Part shown: in pieces, positions 14,301 to 23,589 of the stretch | How positions within the stretch are numbered: position 1 is the first letter of the stretch | Layout of the letters: the number at the start of each line of letters is the position of its first letter | From: Mimachlamys varia | Lineage: Eukaryota; Mollusca; Bivalvia; Pectinida; Pectinidae | Length of the DNA: 64,000 nucleotides | Assembly: GCA_947623455.1 (NCBI GenBank) | Contig: OX392529.1 | Span: 8,928,001 to 8,992,000 of the forward strand | Reading direction: 5' to 3' | Translations under genes and position numbers: made by a program | The notes under the pieces: model-generated | Seen by the model: only the letters and a program-made list of their open reading frames with translations | Databases searched by the model: none | What the model was told of the DNA's origin: nothing

Positions 14301-17300
14301 CACATTCCAGGTAACCAACCGGGATGAATATCACGATCTATACATTTTTATGGACGTGTTGGCCTAGGCAAATGTTTTTTTTTTTTTAATTTTTGAAACA
14401 TTTGTCGTAGCTACTACCAACTGGACCCGGCCCATTTTTACACTTTTCTTGGCCTGGCATGGCAAGCAACCCTGAAAATGACAGGTGTACATATCATACC
14501 GATATCGATATGCATCTATTTATAGAAAAGGGTTTAAAAGGAGGCATTTCCATGATATCACAACGCTTTGCTAAAGCGAACAACAAATACGTTCCATACT
14601 ACGACCCAAGCCAACCAGACAGCCACAGGAAGTTCCTCGATGCAAATAATCTGTATGGCTGGGCAATGTTAGAGTCACTTCCGGTGTCAGAATTTATTCC
14701 GATGATTGGAGAAATCCATAGATGTCACAAAGTCCAAGACGATTCAGATGAGGGGTTTATTTTATTTTAGAACTCTCATGTATGACTTTCAATACAATTA
14801 CACGAAGAAAAAGTACGGATAGAGAGCTAAATTACTGTTTACAGGTACAAACTCTCTCTGCTATCACATAAAGACAGAAGACCTTTACCAGGATATGTAA
14901 GATGATCATTATCTGTTCGACGCCTTCTAATACGAACCAACACATCCTCTATATAACACGGAGAACAAAAAAGTTCCAGGCAAAATGAAGGATGAAACAA
15001 GCGGCCGTCCAATACACGAATGTGTATGACTGAAATCGAAGATGAACTCCCTAATATTCACAGAAGGAAAAAGTGACAGAGAAGAAGACGGCTAAAGGGA
15101 TAAAGAAAAACGTCATTAAGCACCGCATCACTCACGAAGACTATTAAACAAGAAAATACACAAATCTTCCGTGACACAGATAAGAAGTTATACTCACCAG
15201 TTATTTAATGTATCCATGAACAATACGATGACCAACAATATCTATTGGACGACGGAATCATGATCTTTGCCTTCGGTCATTGGAGGATTAGTCCAGAGTA
15301 CCTTCCACGGGTTGTCTCAGTAGTTCAAATGTATATATTGTCCATATTAAAATGGGTGTAAGTGTTAACATATATCTGGATAATGTAATAAAATGTAATG
15401 AATTATCAATCGTTTTCTGTTTTTATACCCAGAATGCAACATCTCCGACAGAGTATAAAAAGGGGTGCACTCATTATACTTCATTTAACAATAAAACGAT
15501 GTCTAAAATTCAGTGTCGAGACTGCCGCCTATAGAAATAGAGGGAGAACAGACATTGGCTCATTTCGATAGCAGCAGTTGTAGCGAACAGACGTATTCTT
15601 AACAGCAGGAAGAATCCCTTCTAAGTGAACAACAGCCGTATACACGGGAATCTATTTGACATGTCTTACCAGATCAAGACGAAATGTCTGCCTTTGACGA
15701 TTGCGGTATCATGTTCCAGGACATGCATGATTTACACGCGAAAACATGGTGTCCTGAAAACAACTCCCGGAAGAGAAAAGAAAATAGGAACCAGAGAATG
15801 AGGATGAAACTATTGCCAAAAGATGGAAAACACTCGAAGAATTGAGTGAAGAGAACGAAAGTGAAGAGCACGAGGCGTTTGATGCCATGATGGACAAAGC
15901 AAGGTCTGCTAACGAGGAGGAATGGGTTAAATAAATACATGAATGACGGAAAGTCGGAGGAAGAAGCACGGGCGAAAAAAAGAAGCGATTTCGAAATCTG
16001 AAGACATAAACAAATTCAACTCAAATTATGGTTCTAATATAAGATATGTTCTTCAGGTACAGAACGGTTCAATGCACGAGCATATCATGACGGGTTTGGC
16101 AGAATTCGTTGATGGCGGTTATGAGGATGGCAAAGCGATTAGAATGACCCTCAAAATAAGCATTTACTGGAAGAAATGTGGGAGGACGAGGAAACTGAGG
16201 ATTAATCTAATGAGGAGGAGGAGGAGGAGGAGGAAACGTTATACACTGGTTATACAGATATTTGTAGATATATCATATTTCACATTGCTATAATGACACA
16301 CGAAGTGTTAACATGTCTGCCTTGGACAATGCAGGTAGTTTCTCCGAACCAGATAAATTGTATAGATATGTACGAAAGGCTGTTCAAGTTTAAAATTGGG
16401 GATAAATTAACACTATCACACCTGAAAAATCTGTTCACTCGAGAAAACGACGACAAATGGACAGGAGAGATATTTACCATTTCTCAGAAGATATTATGAG
16501 GAGGTCAAAGAGTCAAAGACTACGATGGTGACGAGATTAAAGGAACATTTTATCAGTCGGAACTACAGAAAGTGGACGTGAGGGTTAACGACATTTGGAA
16601 AGTCGAAGAAATATTAAAGACAAGAGGAAAAGGACGTATTAAACAGTACTTTGTCCAATGGCTTCAAATTCAATTCTTGGATACGTGCTTCGGATGTATC
16701 TGATTTGTAAATACCCCGTTTAGAAGTGTGAATTACATTAGAAATGTCTTAATTCAAGAACCCGTGCTATGGGAAATATCGTTCACAGATCGTTTTAGTA
16801 CTATAATACATGTGGTAGATGACGCTTCCTCAAATATGTATATTGTCCATGATAGAGTAGGTTGTATTTGTTAGAATGGATATGGGATGGCTCTCCGACC
16901 CACATTCGTTCATCGCGATGGGGAAAATAAAATATATGAATATAAGTGTTTTAGTTGTTTTCAATTATAAACAGGATAACTATACACTACTGTTTGGTAG
17001 GATACACCGGAGATGACCTTTCTCCTTTGTTAATGGAGACCGAAACCAAAACCTTTGGGAGGATACCTCGGAGGATACCTGTATCTTATTTTAATTAAAC
17101 GGGGATTTTTTTCCAGGAGTAAGCCCAAAGCCCTGCTTTTATAACTACTTATGAATATAGATAGTGTCAACCTAACAACGGAAACATGGTACCGTAATTG
17201 TGTCAGTTGTTTAAATGGTCGTATGCTGGTTTTATTACTGATTACTGGGTCTCATTATAATTCCACGTAGGTGTGATAGGAAGCGCCATTATCAGTCGGT

Positions 17301-20300
17301 ATAATTGTCGCACGGCGTTACTGGTGGGTTCGGCCATGATGACGTCAGGTCTTGCTGCGAGTGCTGTCGTGGAGACCATAGAGCTAATCTTTGTGACGTA
17401 TGGCGTCATTACAGGTAAGGTTAGAGTTATCGGTAGGACATACGTTGACGGAATACTGTGTAATTACTTATGATATATAGACAAATGAGGTGCATATCTA
17501 CGTCACATATGCTAATATAAAAGACCATGGTCCACTTACAGCTTAGCTGCGGATAATTCTATATATCCTCTAAATCGGAAATATCAGACGAGGAGAAAGC
17601 AGGCTTCTTTTATGGGTACCTGTCACATACATAACTATGAAATCACAAAACTTTCGGCTGTCTCATACCGTTTATAAAGTACGAACGTATAAAACCAAGT
17701 ATATGTTTACCTAACAATCAAGAAAAAGGCATACTTTACTTTCAGTGGCAATATTCACGGATAACTTTTGTTTCGTTATATGAATAATTAAATAATAAAA
17801 ATTTGCCCATACATGGCTGGTTTGAAGAATGCAAAAACAATAATAAATAAATAAATAAACAGTTATATGTATAACACGGATCTGCCGACTATGCTAAGAG
17901 AGATACACATTTTCAAAGTTCATTACCTGAATATTAGTTAGCCTCAAAAAGCATTCGTACACGACTAGTTAACACATGCACCTCCCCTTGATAGACTTTC
18001 GCGCCAGTACCATCGGTTTGTGAAAGCGGAACTTTAACCGACATCACAATGTTGCCTCGTGTTGGAGTTTGGAAAGCGCGGACAATGAACATACTGAGGG
18101 CCCAACATATTTTTTTTTTACTTATAGAAAAACCGTTCTCCTTTTCAAGGTGTGGGCGCCGGTATAGTATACACATCCACGGTGGTAGCCGTGGGTCTCA
18201 ATTTCGAGGAGAAAAGGAGCATGGCGACGGGCGTAGCAGCATGCGGGGCCGGAGTTGGTATCTTCATATTCCCACCAATGTTTCAGCTAGCACGAGGAAC
18301 TTACGGTGACAAAGGCTTCTTTTTTATAATGGCAAGTGTTGCTTTAAATATCAGTGTATTTGGATCCCTTTGTTTTCCGACCACTTTTGAGAGTAACAAC
18401 CAGAGGGTTTCTTTAACTTCATCTTTAAAGCGTCTATCGATATGTAAACGTATTTGTAATCGATTTCATTTGTTTCGCAATGTGCCTTTCCTGTGCATTT
18501 GCATGAGTTTGTCAGCTAGTCATCTGGGAATTCATTTGATCTATGTACACCTGACGAATTACTCAATATCGAGGGGATCGACAGATATTCAGGCGTCGCT
18601 TCTAACGTCCGTTATCGGCATCACAGGCAGTCTAGGGCGACTGTGTATCGGATTCACGGGGAACGTGGACAACATCTACAACATGGTGCTGTATTTCGGG
18701 ACGTTCGGATTGCTCGGCACGTCGACGGTACTGTTCCAACTGTACAGTGCTACCTACACAGGACAGATGATTTATGCCATTATGTTCGGAACGTATTCCG
18801 GTTGTTGCTATGTTTTACTAAACACCATTACTCCAGAACTTGTAGGAGTCGGCAATCTGGCACAGGCCTTTGGAATCGAGATGCTCTTCGCTGGAATAGG
18901 TAGCTTAACAGGAGCACTAATGGCAGGTACGTCCCTTAGGTAACTAAGAATCGTTCAGAATTAATACATTTATTTCCTTTGTCTTCGAGAGGTTGCTTGA
19001 CTTAATAGAGTTGGTTCGTGTACAATCCCTTCAAATTAAAACTAAGTCAGATAACAGCTGCACCGTGTTTTTAGGAAATTGCTACGAATTTAACCTATTT
19101 CAAGAAAAGTATTTTTTGCGTTTATTACCTGTGAAATATCAAAATGTATTCATTCTATGGAAGTGATATATTAACAAGTGCCAAATTATCATATTTGTTA
19201 CTATTGAAAAATATCATATTCCATTGAAAAATATCACCTTTACTGATTTGATCAAATAAAACACAGCTTACAAATTATCATTGGAAAAACTTCAGGCTGC
19301 CCATCTGGTCAAATATCAGTTAACTTAATGACACGAATGCCGCGTTTTACTGCCAAGAAATATAATATCTGTTTTCTATCACCGAGGAACTTTTCTCTGT
19401 GAACTCACTGTGTTTAATTCAACAATTGCCTTTCACTTCACGTACAAGGAGCTTTTATACTAATGCAGGTCAGCAATTCTAAATGTTTGATCGAAGGAAT
19501 TTTAACAAAATACGGAGTGTCAACATCGTCTTCAAGTCAAGTTAAGCTAAGCGATTTGCAATAAGTATTGATAAGAGAACTATGGTCATCTGTGACAGTG
19601 ATAGTGATAGACTGTAACCAACATAGGAGGTTGGCCTATTGGTATTTTATCATCTAGATAAGTTGTGACAAAACAACTCCGCATTTCCCTCATTAGCTCG
19701 CTCCCCACCATTTTAGATTCGGAGGTTAACAACAATGCGTTAATATTGATTTGATGTCGGGACATTTTAAAATTATGTGTTAGATTATTACAGTAATATG
19801 ACATACTTATTTTAAGTATGAAGTCAAATACATTATTCATTGATATAAGTTATCAAAAGAGGTTAGTGACGAGCTTTTACATTTTATTGAAATATTTACA
19901 GAGAGGACTATATTTTGTAACGTCGAGTTTTCTGCAACTGCTAGCGTCAAACGTATCTACACCAAGTGTTGGCAACTTGATGTGTCGTTTGGGGTTCCGG
20001 GGTAACGTTTTGCAACAAAAATGTAATAAACAAAATATCTAACAGTATCTTCAGTAATACAAAATATATTTCACTTGTGGGGCTAGTATTTTGATATATT
20101 TCACTCGTGGGGCTAATAACAAATTTATTATATGCGCTCGTACCTTTAACTCGTGCTGCGCACTCGTGAAAATATCAAAATATTAGCAACATTCGTAAAA
20201 TATATATTTCGTATTACTGAAGACACTTTAAGATGTCCTCATTTGTTTCATCTGGGTAGCCTGTTCATGAAACCTAACGTTATATGTGTTATCAATTGAG

Positions 20301-21891
20301 CTTATTATTGAACACTTGATGCTCAGTTCCTTAGGTTTAGTCTTGTAAAACATTGCGTACATAATGATAATGATATATCGTACATTTTTATTTCACATTT
20401 TATTTGCTAAATGTGTAGTTTTTGTCATTTGTATGCTGTTTTATATAAAATAATGATTTTGCAATATATTCTTATCTTTTAGGTGTTATAGTTGATAATG
20501 GAGGAACTTACGAAACTGCATTCACTCTTGCTGGTAAATATAGCACTAGTTATTAGTTTTAGGTGTGTCAGTAATTTGAACAGTAGCCTGTGCTATCATA
20601 ATTATACATTTTACCTATTTGTTTACTTACAGAGTAAATTAAAGTTATACAGACCCGTACACGTTCGCTGTTCCATCTTAGACGCAAACGGTACGGAAGT
20701 GCTTCGGAAATGCTACTCAAATGATACGGAAATTCTACGCAAACGGTACGGAAATGCTACAGAAATGCTACGCGAACGGTACGGAAGTGCTACTCAAATG
20801 GTACGGAAATGCTACGGAAATGCTACACAAACGGTACGGAAATGGTACGGGTGACGCTTGCAAACGGTCGATCACATTTACGGATTTTTATAAAAACGGA
20901 TCCACATAATCACACATACAAACGAAACGAAATACCCATAATGCATTGGGAAACGTGTGCTGAAACCGAATGTGGAGATCCAGCGTGTACACATGCGTAC
21001 GATTGTTTTTTAATGTTTGCTTTGCCATTAAGATAATGGTATGAGAGTGAAACAAACAGACATGCCTTAAAAGTAATTGGGAACAATATCAAATATCGGT
21101 AATATTGGAACATGTATTAAATTTTTCCGTCATAGAGACCTGACGTACGCTGACAGGTAGCCATGGGCATCAGTCGGAACACCTCGGGTATTCTCTTCCG
21201 AGCTTGCCGGAGAGGCCCGATGTTGTCCGACTGGCTGGGGCATATGACCTTGATATTTTTATTTTATTTTATTTAATGTTAAATTTAGTCAGATTCATAC
21301 ATATTGATAAAAGCCTTGTTTTTTGTTTTGTAAATTTTTGAGACTGAGATTATTTACAAAATTCTGAGTTTATGCAGCTTATAAAAACATGAACTATTCG
21401 TTTCGTCAGATTTATTCCGTAAAATTTCCAACCGAACGTTTCGCGAACGCTTTGTAAATGACGCTAGTGCTACGGAAATGGTACGGTAGTGCGACGGAAA
21501 TGCTACGGTAATGCTACGTTAGTGCGACGGAAATGCTACGGTAATGCTACGGAAATGCTACGCAACCGGTACGGAAATGCTACGGTAATGGTACGGAAGT
21601 GCTACGGAAATGCTACGCAAACGGTACGCTTAAAGTGGAACAGCGAACGTGTACGGGACTGTACGTATATACATTGAGATGCCGTACCTTCCTTTAATTG
21701 TAGGTTTCTCTGTTCTTATGGCTGCGGTATTGGTGTTATCCGCAGAGGCTTTCCGCACCAATAGTCAACGGGACAAGAAAAGGATAACACCTGAAGAAGA
21801 AGCCTTTAACATAGACAGTACGACGTGTGGTACTGAACGAAATGATCCTTCCCTATCTGTGGTACATGCACAAACACCCCTAAAACCGTAA
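11142..21891 (+). CDS. Monocarboxylate transporter-like protein (SLC16/MCT family, MFS), 5 coding exons
   Basis: Spliced gene of 450 codons: join(11142-11334, 17271-17414, 18150-18926, 20483-20533, 21704-21891). Members are 12-helix plasma-membrane transporters of the major facilitator superfamily, moving monocarboxylates or related solutes. The N-terminus has the family motif as PDRGWAWVV (usual form DGGWGW) opening helix 1. The second family signature is seen as NFEEKRSMATGVAACG around Lys134. A helix-8 Arg is present in GRLCIGF (about residue 276), but the Asp found four residues earlier in lactate carriers is absent (Gly), so the substrate is not predicted. Helix 12 is in exon 5, followed by a hydrophilic C-tail of about 45 residues. 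An in-frame TAA at 11136-11138 supports ATG 11142 as start. All junctions are GT-AG and phase 1. The exact paralogue cannot be named. Confidence is high for the family and good for the exon structure. Confidence 0.9.
11591..11847 (+). repeat. Polinton-like left terminal inverted repeat
   Basis: Pairs with the complement of 16884-17150. The best-kept block holds CGAGGTATCCTCCCAAAGG and GGAGAAAGGTCATCTCC. Divergence from the right arm, mostly point changes and small indels, is concentrated in an AT-rich stretch near 11755-11795. Confidence 0.9.
11848..12420. other. Left subterminal region of the Polinton-like element
   Basis: No protein similarity recognised. It lies between the inverted repeat and the candidate promoter at 12421. 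Confidence 0.4.
12421..12457 (+). promoter_or_regulatory. Candidate TATA/initiator core promoter before polB remnant
   Basis: TATAAAAAGG at 12421-12430 is followed by ATCAGTTT, an initiator-like TCAGT whose A is 33 bp after the first T of the TATA box. It sits some 350 bp before the first recognisable polymerase-like residues. The spacing is that of an animal core promoter; function is inference. Confidence 0.4.
12796..15265 (+). pseudogene. Broken protein-primed DNA polymerase B (Polinton type)
   Basis: Conserved family blocks are spread over three frames in the correct order. A N-terminal region spans about 12796-13490. An exonuclease block IYADFEC at 13528-13548 is followed three bases later by a stop (13552-13554). 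A Cys/His block is seen as RDHGHVTGRFRGAAHNVCN near 13862-13918. YPYDY lies near 14211 and YHDLYIFMDVLA near 14331. Palm motif A is DANNLYGWAM at 14639-14668, in an intact stretch of 103 codons (14459-14770). Motif C (normally DTDS) reads GTNS at 14844-14855, losing both catalytic Asp residues. Between motif A and motif C, roughly 200 residues expected in the family, including motif B, are absent. The C-terminal block ends near LDDGI at 15242-15258. It would have copied the element's DNA from a protein primer; it cannot be active now. Confidence 0.85.
15454..15488 (+). promoter_or_regulatory. Candidate TATA/initiator core promoter before small Polinton gene
   Basis: TATAAAAAGGGG starts at 15454 with TTCATTT about 30 bp later and an ATG at 15499. 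It has the same architecture as 12421-12457, placed directly before the second remnant gene of the element. Confidence 0.4.
15499..16292 (+). pseudogene. Broken Polinton-associated small protein, Cys/His N-terminus and acidic tail
   Basis: Starts MSKIQCRDCRL then stops (15532-15534). The same product appears to resume with CGIMFQDMHDLHAKTWCP near 15704-15757, which has a C2H2-like spacing. It then continues through charged sequence to HEHIMTGLAEFVDGGYEDG near 16078-16131 and a poly-Glu run encoded by a GGA repeat at about 16211-16232. Several frame changes and stops are needed, so it is a pseudogene. I associate this layout with a small uncharacterised protein found next to integrase in invertebrate Polintons. 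Its function is unknown; binding of nucleic acid is a guess from the Cys/His pattern. Confidence 0.55.
16293..16710 (+). pseudogene. Integrase C-terminal fragment with chromodomain (Polinton)
   Basis: Read across one stop and one frameshift, this gives an SH3-like integrase tail (FKIGDKLTLSHLKNLFTREN, WTGEIFTISQKIL), a TFYQSELQKVDV linker and a chromodomain (WKVEEILKTRGKGR, QYFVQW, then KFNSWIRASDVSDL in the next frame, ending TAA 16708-16710). The stop lies at 16497-16499 and the shift at about 16668-16680. Chromodomains at this position in integrases are thought to direct insertion through chromatin marks. The zinc-binding N-terminus and the DDE catalytic core are missing, so this is a remnant. 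Confidence 0.75.
16711..16883. other. Right subterminal region of the Polinton-like element
   Basis: Short AT-rich stretch between the integrase remnant and the right inverted repeat. No feature recognised. Confidence 0.4.
16884..17150 (-). repeat. Polinton-like right terminal inverted repeat
   Basis: Inverse of 11591-11847. Both arms keep a CATCGCGATG palindrome (11811-11820 on the left, 16911-16920 on the right) at their inner side, and end AAGCCCTGC-type sequence at the outer side. Confidence 0.9.
17271..17414 (+). CDS. MCT-like gene, coding exon 2
   Basis: The acceptor is TTCCACGTAG|GT. Joining the G of exon 1 to GT restores Gly and continues helix 2 (VIGSAIIS), then helix 3 and helix 4 (LIFVTYGVIT). 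The donor is ACAG|GTAAGG. Confidence 0.9.
17415..18149 (+). other. MCT-like intron 2
   Basis: 735 bp, AT-rich, with a poly-T tract before the acceptor. No inserted element recognised. Confidence 0.75.
18150..18926 (+). CDS. MCT-like gene, coding exon 3 (large)
   Basis: The acceptor is CCTTTTCAAG|GT. It encodes residues 113 to about 371: the rest of helix 4 (VGAGIVYTS), the KRSMATG signature, helices 5-6, a short central loop (about 40 residues, Lys/Arg-rich) and helices 7-11. The donor is GGCAG|GTACGT. This is the longest clearly coding block in the window. Confidence 0.93.
20045..20226. mobile_element. Fold-back (MITE-like) element in MCT intron 3
   Basis: The ends GTATCTTCAGTAATAC and GTATTACTGAAGACAC are inverted copies. 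The arms continue through a TATTTTGATAT block on both sides, so about 180 bp could fold into one imperfect hairpin. The centre holds CGTGCTGCGCACTCGTG. I see no clear target duplication, so the superfamily is not assigned. Confidence 0.65.
20483..20533 (+). CDS. MCT-like gene, coding exon 4 (51 bp)
   Basis: A 17-codon-sized exon between TATCTTTTAG| and |GTAAAT encodes GVIVDNGGTYETAFTLAG across its junctions. This matches the usual MCT loop before helix 12, where an Asp/Gly-rich turn is followed by a Tyr/Ala/Phe helix. Phase 1 is kept on both sides. Confidence 0.85.
20650..21661. mobile_element. TIR element with TA flanks and internal minisatellite, MCT intron 4
   Basis: The ends are inverted repeats of about 30 bp: 20650-20679 pairs with 21632-21661, including 22 consecutive matching bases (20654-20675 with 21636-21657). 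Outer ends are CAGACCCG and CGGGACTG, each flanked by TA, as in Tc1/mariner-type insertions. Inside both ends are direct runs of a short unit related to ACGGAAATGCTACG (20685-20850 and 21466-21627). No transposase is encoded, so it is non-autonomous. Confidence 0.65.
21171..21233. repeat. 63-bp imperfect hairpin inside the intron-4 element
   Basis: The arm CAGTCGGAACACCTCGGG (21171-21188) pairs with 21216-21233 at 15 of 18 positions. The loop TATTCTCTTCCGAGCTTGCC also carries CTCTTCCG/CCGGAGAG complementarity. GC content is higher than the surroundings. It may be a separate small element or a conserved structure of the host element. Confidence 0.5.
21704..21891 (+). CDS. MCT-like gene, terminal coding exon 5
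   Basis: The acceptor is CTTTAATTGTAG|GT. It encodes helix 12 (FSVLMAAVLVLSAEAF) and a charged cytoplasmic tail ending TPLKP before TAA at 21889-21891. The acceptor lies only 42 bp after the right end of an inserted element. Confidence 0.88.
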
Positions 21892-22222
21892 AACAATCCA
21901 CATGGAACGAAGTTTTATTATTTGCTACACTTTGAAGGTTGTTATGGTTACGAGAAGATTAAACTGATATAATATTGTCGTCAGAAATGAATTAGAGGAT
22001 AACGTTATCTTCAGTGGATCATAGTGAAGACTGTAAAACTTTTGTATCATCAAATCTACACTCCCAGCGTAAAAGCTGAGAGATAATGTTATTTGGATTT
22101 ATTTGTAACTAAAAAATCAAATTTAAAACAGTGATGCGTTAAAAAATGTCGATATTATGCATCAGTTTATGACTTTGTTATTTACTCAATGCTGATTGGT
22201 CTAAAAAGCACGCGCAAGTCAA

Positions 22223-22228
22223 AATAAA
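22223..22228 (+). terminator. Candidate polyadenylation signal
   Basis: AATAAA 332 bp after the MCT-like stop codon, the first exact hexamer I see there. Weak evidence alone; cleavage position unknown. Confidence 0.25.
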
Positions 22229-22391
22229 ATGCGATATTACCCTGCAATAACGAAAGTCTGTACGAGAGGTTAATATTGAACTCCAAAAACCCCGACGTGA
22301 GCCTCGCAGGTTAATAACTAAATCCAAAACAACTACTGTGGAATATTGACAAATCAGACGCCAGGTAGAATTTACTCCGTACAGTGTAAAT

Positions 22392-22911
22392 ATGGCAGAC
22401 AGAACGGACGCCTCGTCTGAAGCTGTAAACAAAACAAGGTTTGGAAGTGTCTCCGAAGAAAAGGTAGCAAGGTTGTTGTTTGAAAAAGATGCTTAAAGCA
22501 CACGAAAAGCAACAGATACCTCTGTAAGCTTCCTCCGATCGTTTCTAACTGAAACAAATATAGACACAGACTTCTTACAAATACCAGTAACTGAACAGGC
22601 CGAAATTCTTAGTAAACTTTACGTGGAGATTCGGAAGAAAAACTGTGAAATGTACCAACGCATTTCTTTATTTGCCCTTTGACATGGATTAAACAGATAT
22701 CTCTTTCAAATGACATGACCGGTCTGGACATCGTTCATGGAGTAAAGGTCAAAGAAGCCAATAAAGTGTTCGAGGCAATGTCCAAAGAATTGAAACGTGA
22801 TGGAAAAGGGGGTATTTCACACCATCCTCCAATAGACGATGTCGTTCTTCGCAAAATGTACGATTATTTTGATATGAGTGATAATGTAAAGTTGCCGCAA
22901 CATCTGTTGTG
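22392..22911 (+). pseudogene. Broken N-terminal fragment of a Crypton/DUF3504-type (ZMYM/QRICH1-like) protein
   Basis: ATG 22392 opens MADRTDASSEAVNKTRFGSV and stops at TAA 22494-22496. The same frame then continues with FLRSFLTETN and ILSKLYVEIRKKNCEMYQR to a TGA (22680-22682) where the family normally has Arg, a CGA-to-TGA type change. After a frameshift near 22715 it reads KVKEANKVFEAMSKELKRDG, GISHHPPIDD and LRKMYDYFDMSD. This is the N-terminal helical region of the Crypton tyrosine-recombinase-derived family. The recombinase catalytic domain is not present; similarity ends near 22911. Probably a dead element copy or a dead gene of that family. Confidence 0.65.
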
Positions 22912-22919
22912 AACAGAGG

Positions 22920-23589
22920 ACGTTACATGAATTTCCAATACCGGTGGTTACACATTGTTCAAATGTGACGATCAATTTCCATGTGAGATAGCAGATTAAT
23001 TGAAACTTTCAATAATCAGTTGTAAGTAACAATAATTCATCAGAATTACAATGTAGATATTTTTCTTAATATATGATATTTAATTTATTTGAAGTCTGTG
23101 AGACTATCACATACTTGTTTAAAAATTATTATAGAACATATATCAAGGGTAAAATAAATTATTGGAACTGACAATAGGGACAATATAGAAGTGATAGAAG
23201 GCACTGACAGTTATTTATCCGATTTAATATCGGTCTGGATATATAAACATTGAGGACTACCTTTACCTGTTGCATTATAGTAAATTTGTTGACGGTTTGT
23301 TTTACTTGTGTTTTGCATATATTGAAATATTAGACAGGAAATATTTCCTACCTGAAAATGTCCAGACTCTGGAGTTGATCCTGACTTTATACAATCTGTA
23401 CACATTACACCGTCTGTATCATGGCACACTTGTAACTCTAAAACCTAGTATGGCTACCAATCATTAGGTGTGCGATACATTGTAGGCTTTAAGTAGTTTC
23501 CATTAAATTTAAGAAACAGTATTTATGTATTCGATGTGCTCTGTTTTATTAGACAAGTTGCTAGGACATTAGAAGTTGCCATTTTCATT
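22920..23589. other. Intergenic, no feature recognised
   Basis: AT-rich, no exon-like or repeat structure seen. Confidence 0.5.

Larger units (their letters stand above)
11591..17150 (+). mobile_element. Decayed, internally deleted Polinton/Maverick-like element in MCT intron 1
   Basis: A 5.56-kb element bounded by inverted repeats of about 260 bp, with ends AAGTAGTTATAAAAGCAGGG and its complement. Inside, in order on the + strand, are remnants of protein-primed family-B DNA polymerase, a small Cys/His-plus-acidic protein, and the C-terminal part of a retrovirus-like integrase with a chromodomain. PolB plus such an integrase plus long inverted ends is the Polinton/Maverick hallmark. Full elements are normally 15-20 kb with capsid, protease and packaging ATPase genes; I see none here, nor the integrase catalytic core. 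The flanking hexamers ATGTAG and ATGAAT agree at 4 of 6 positions, a possible decayed 6-bp target duplication. All genes carry stops and frameshifts. Confidence 0.85.
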
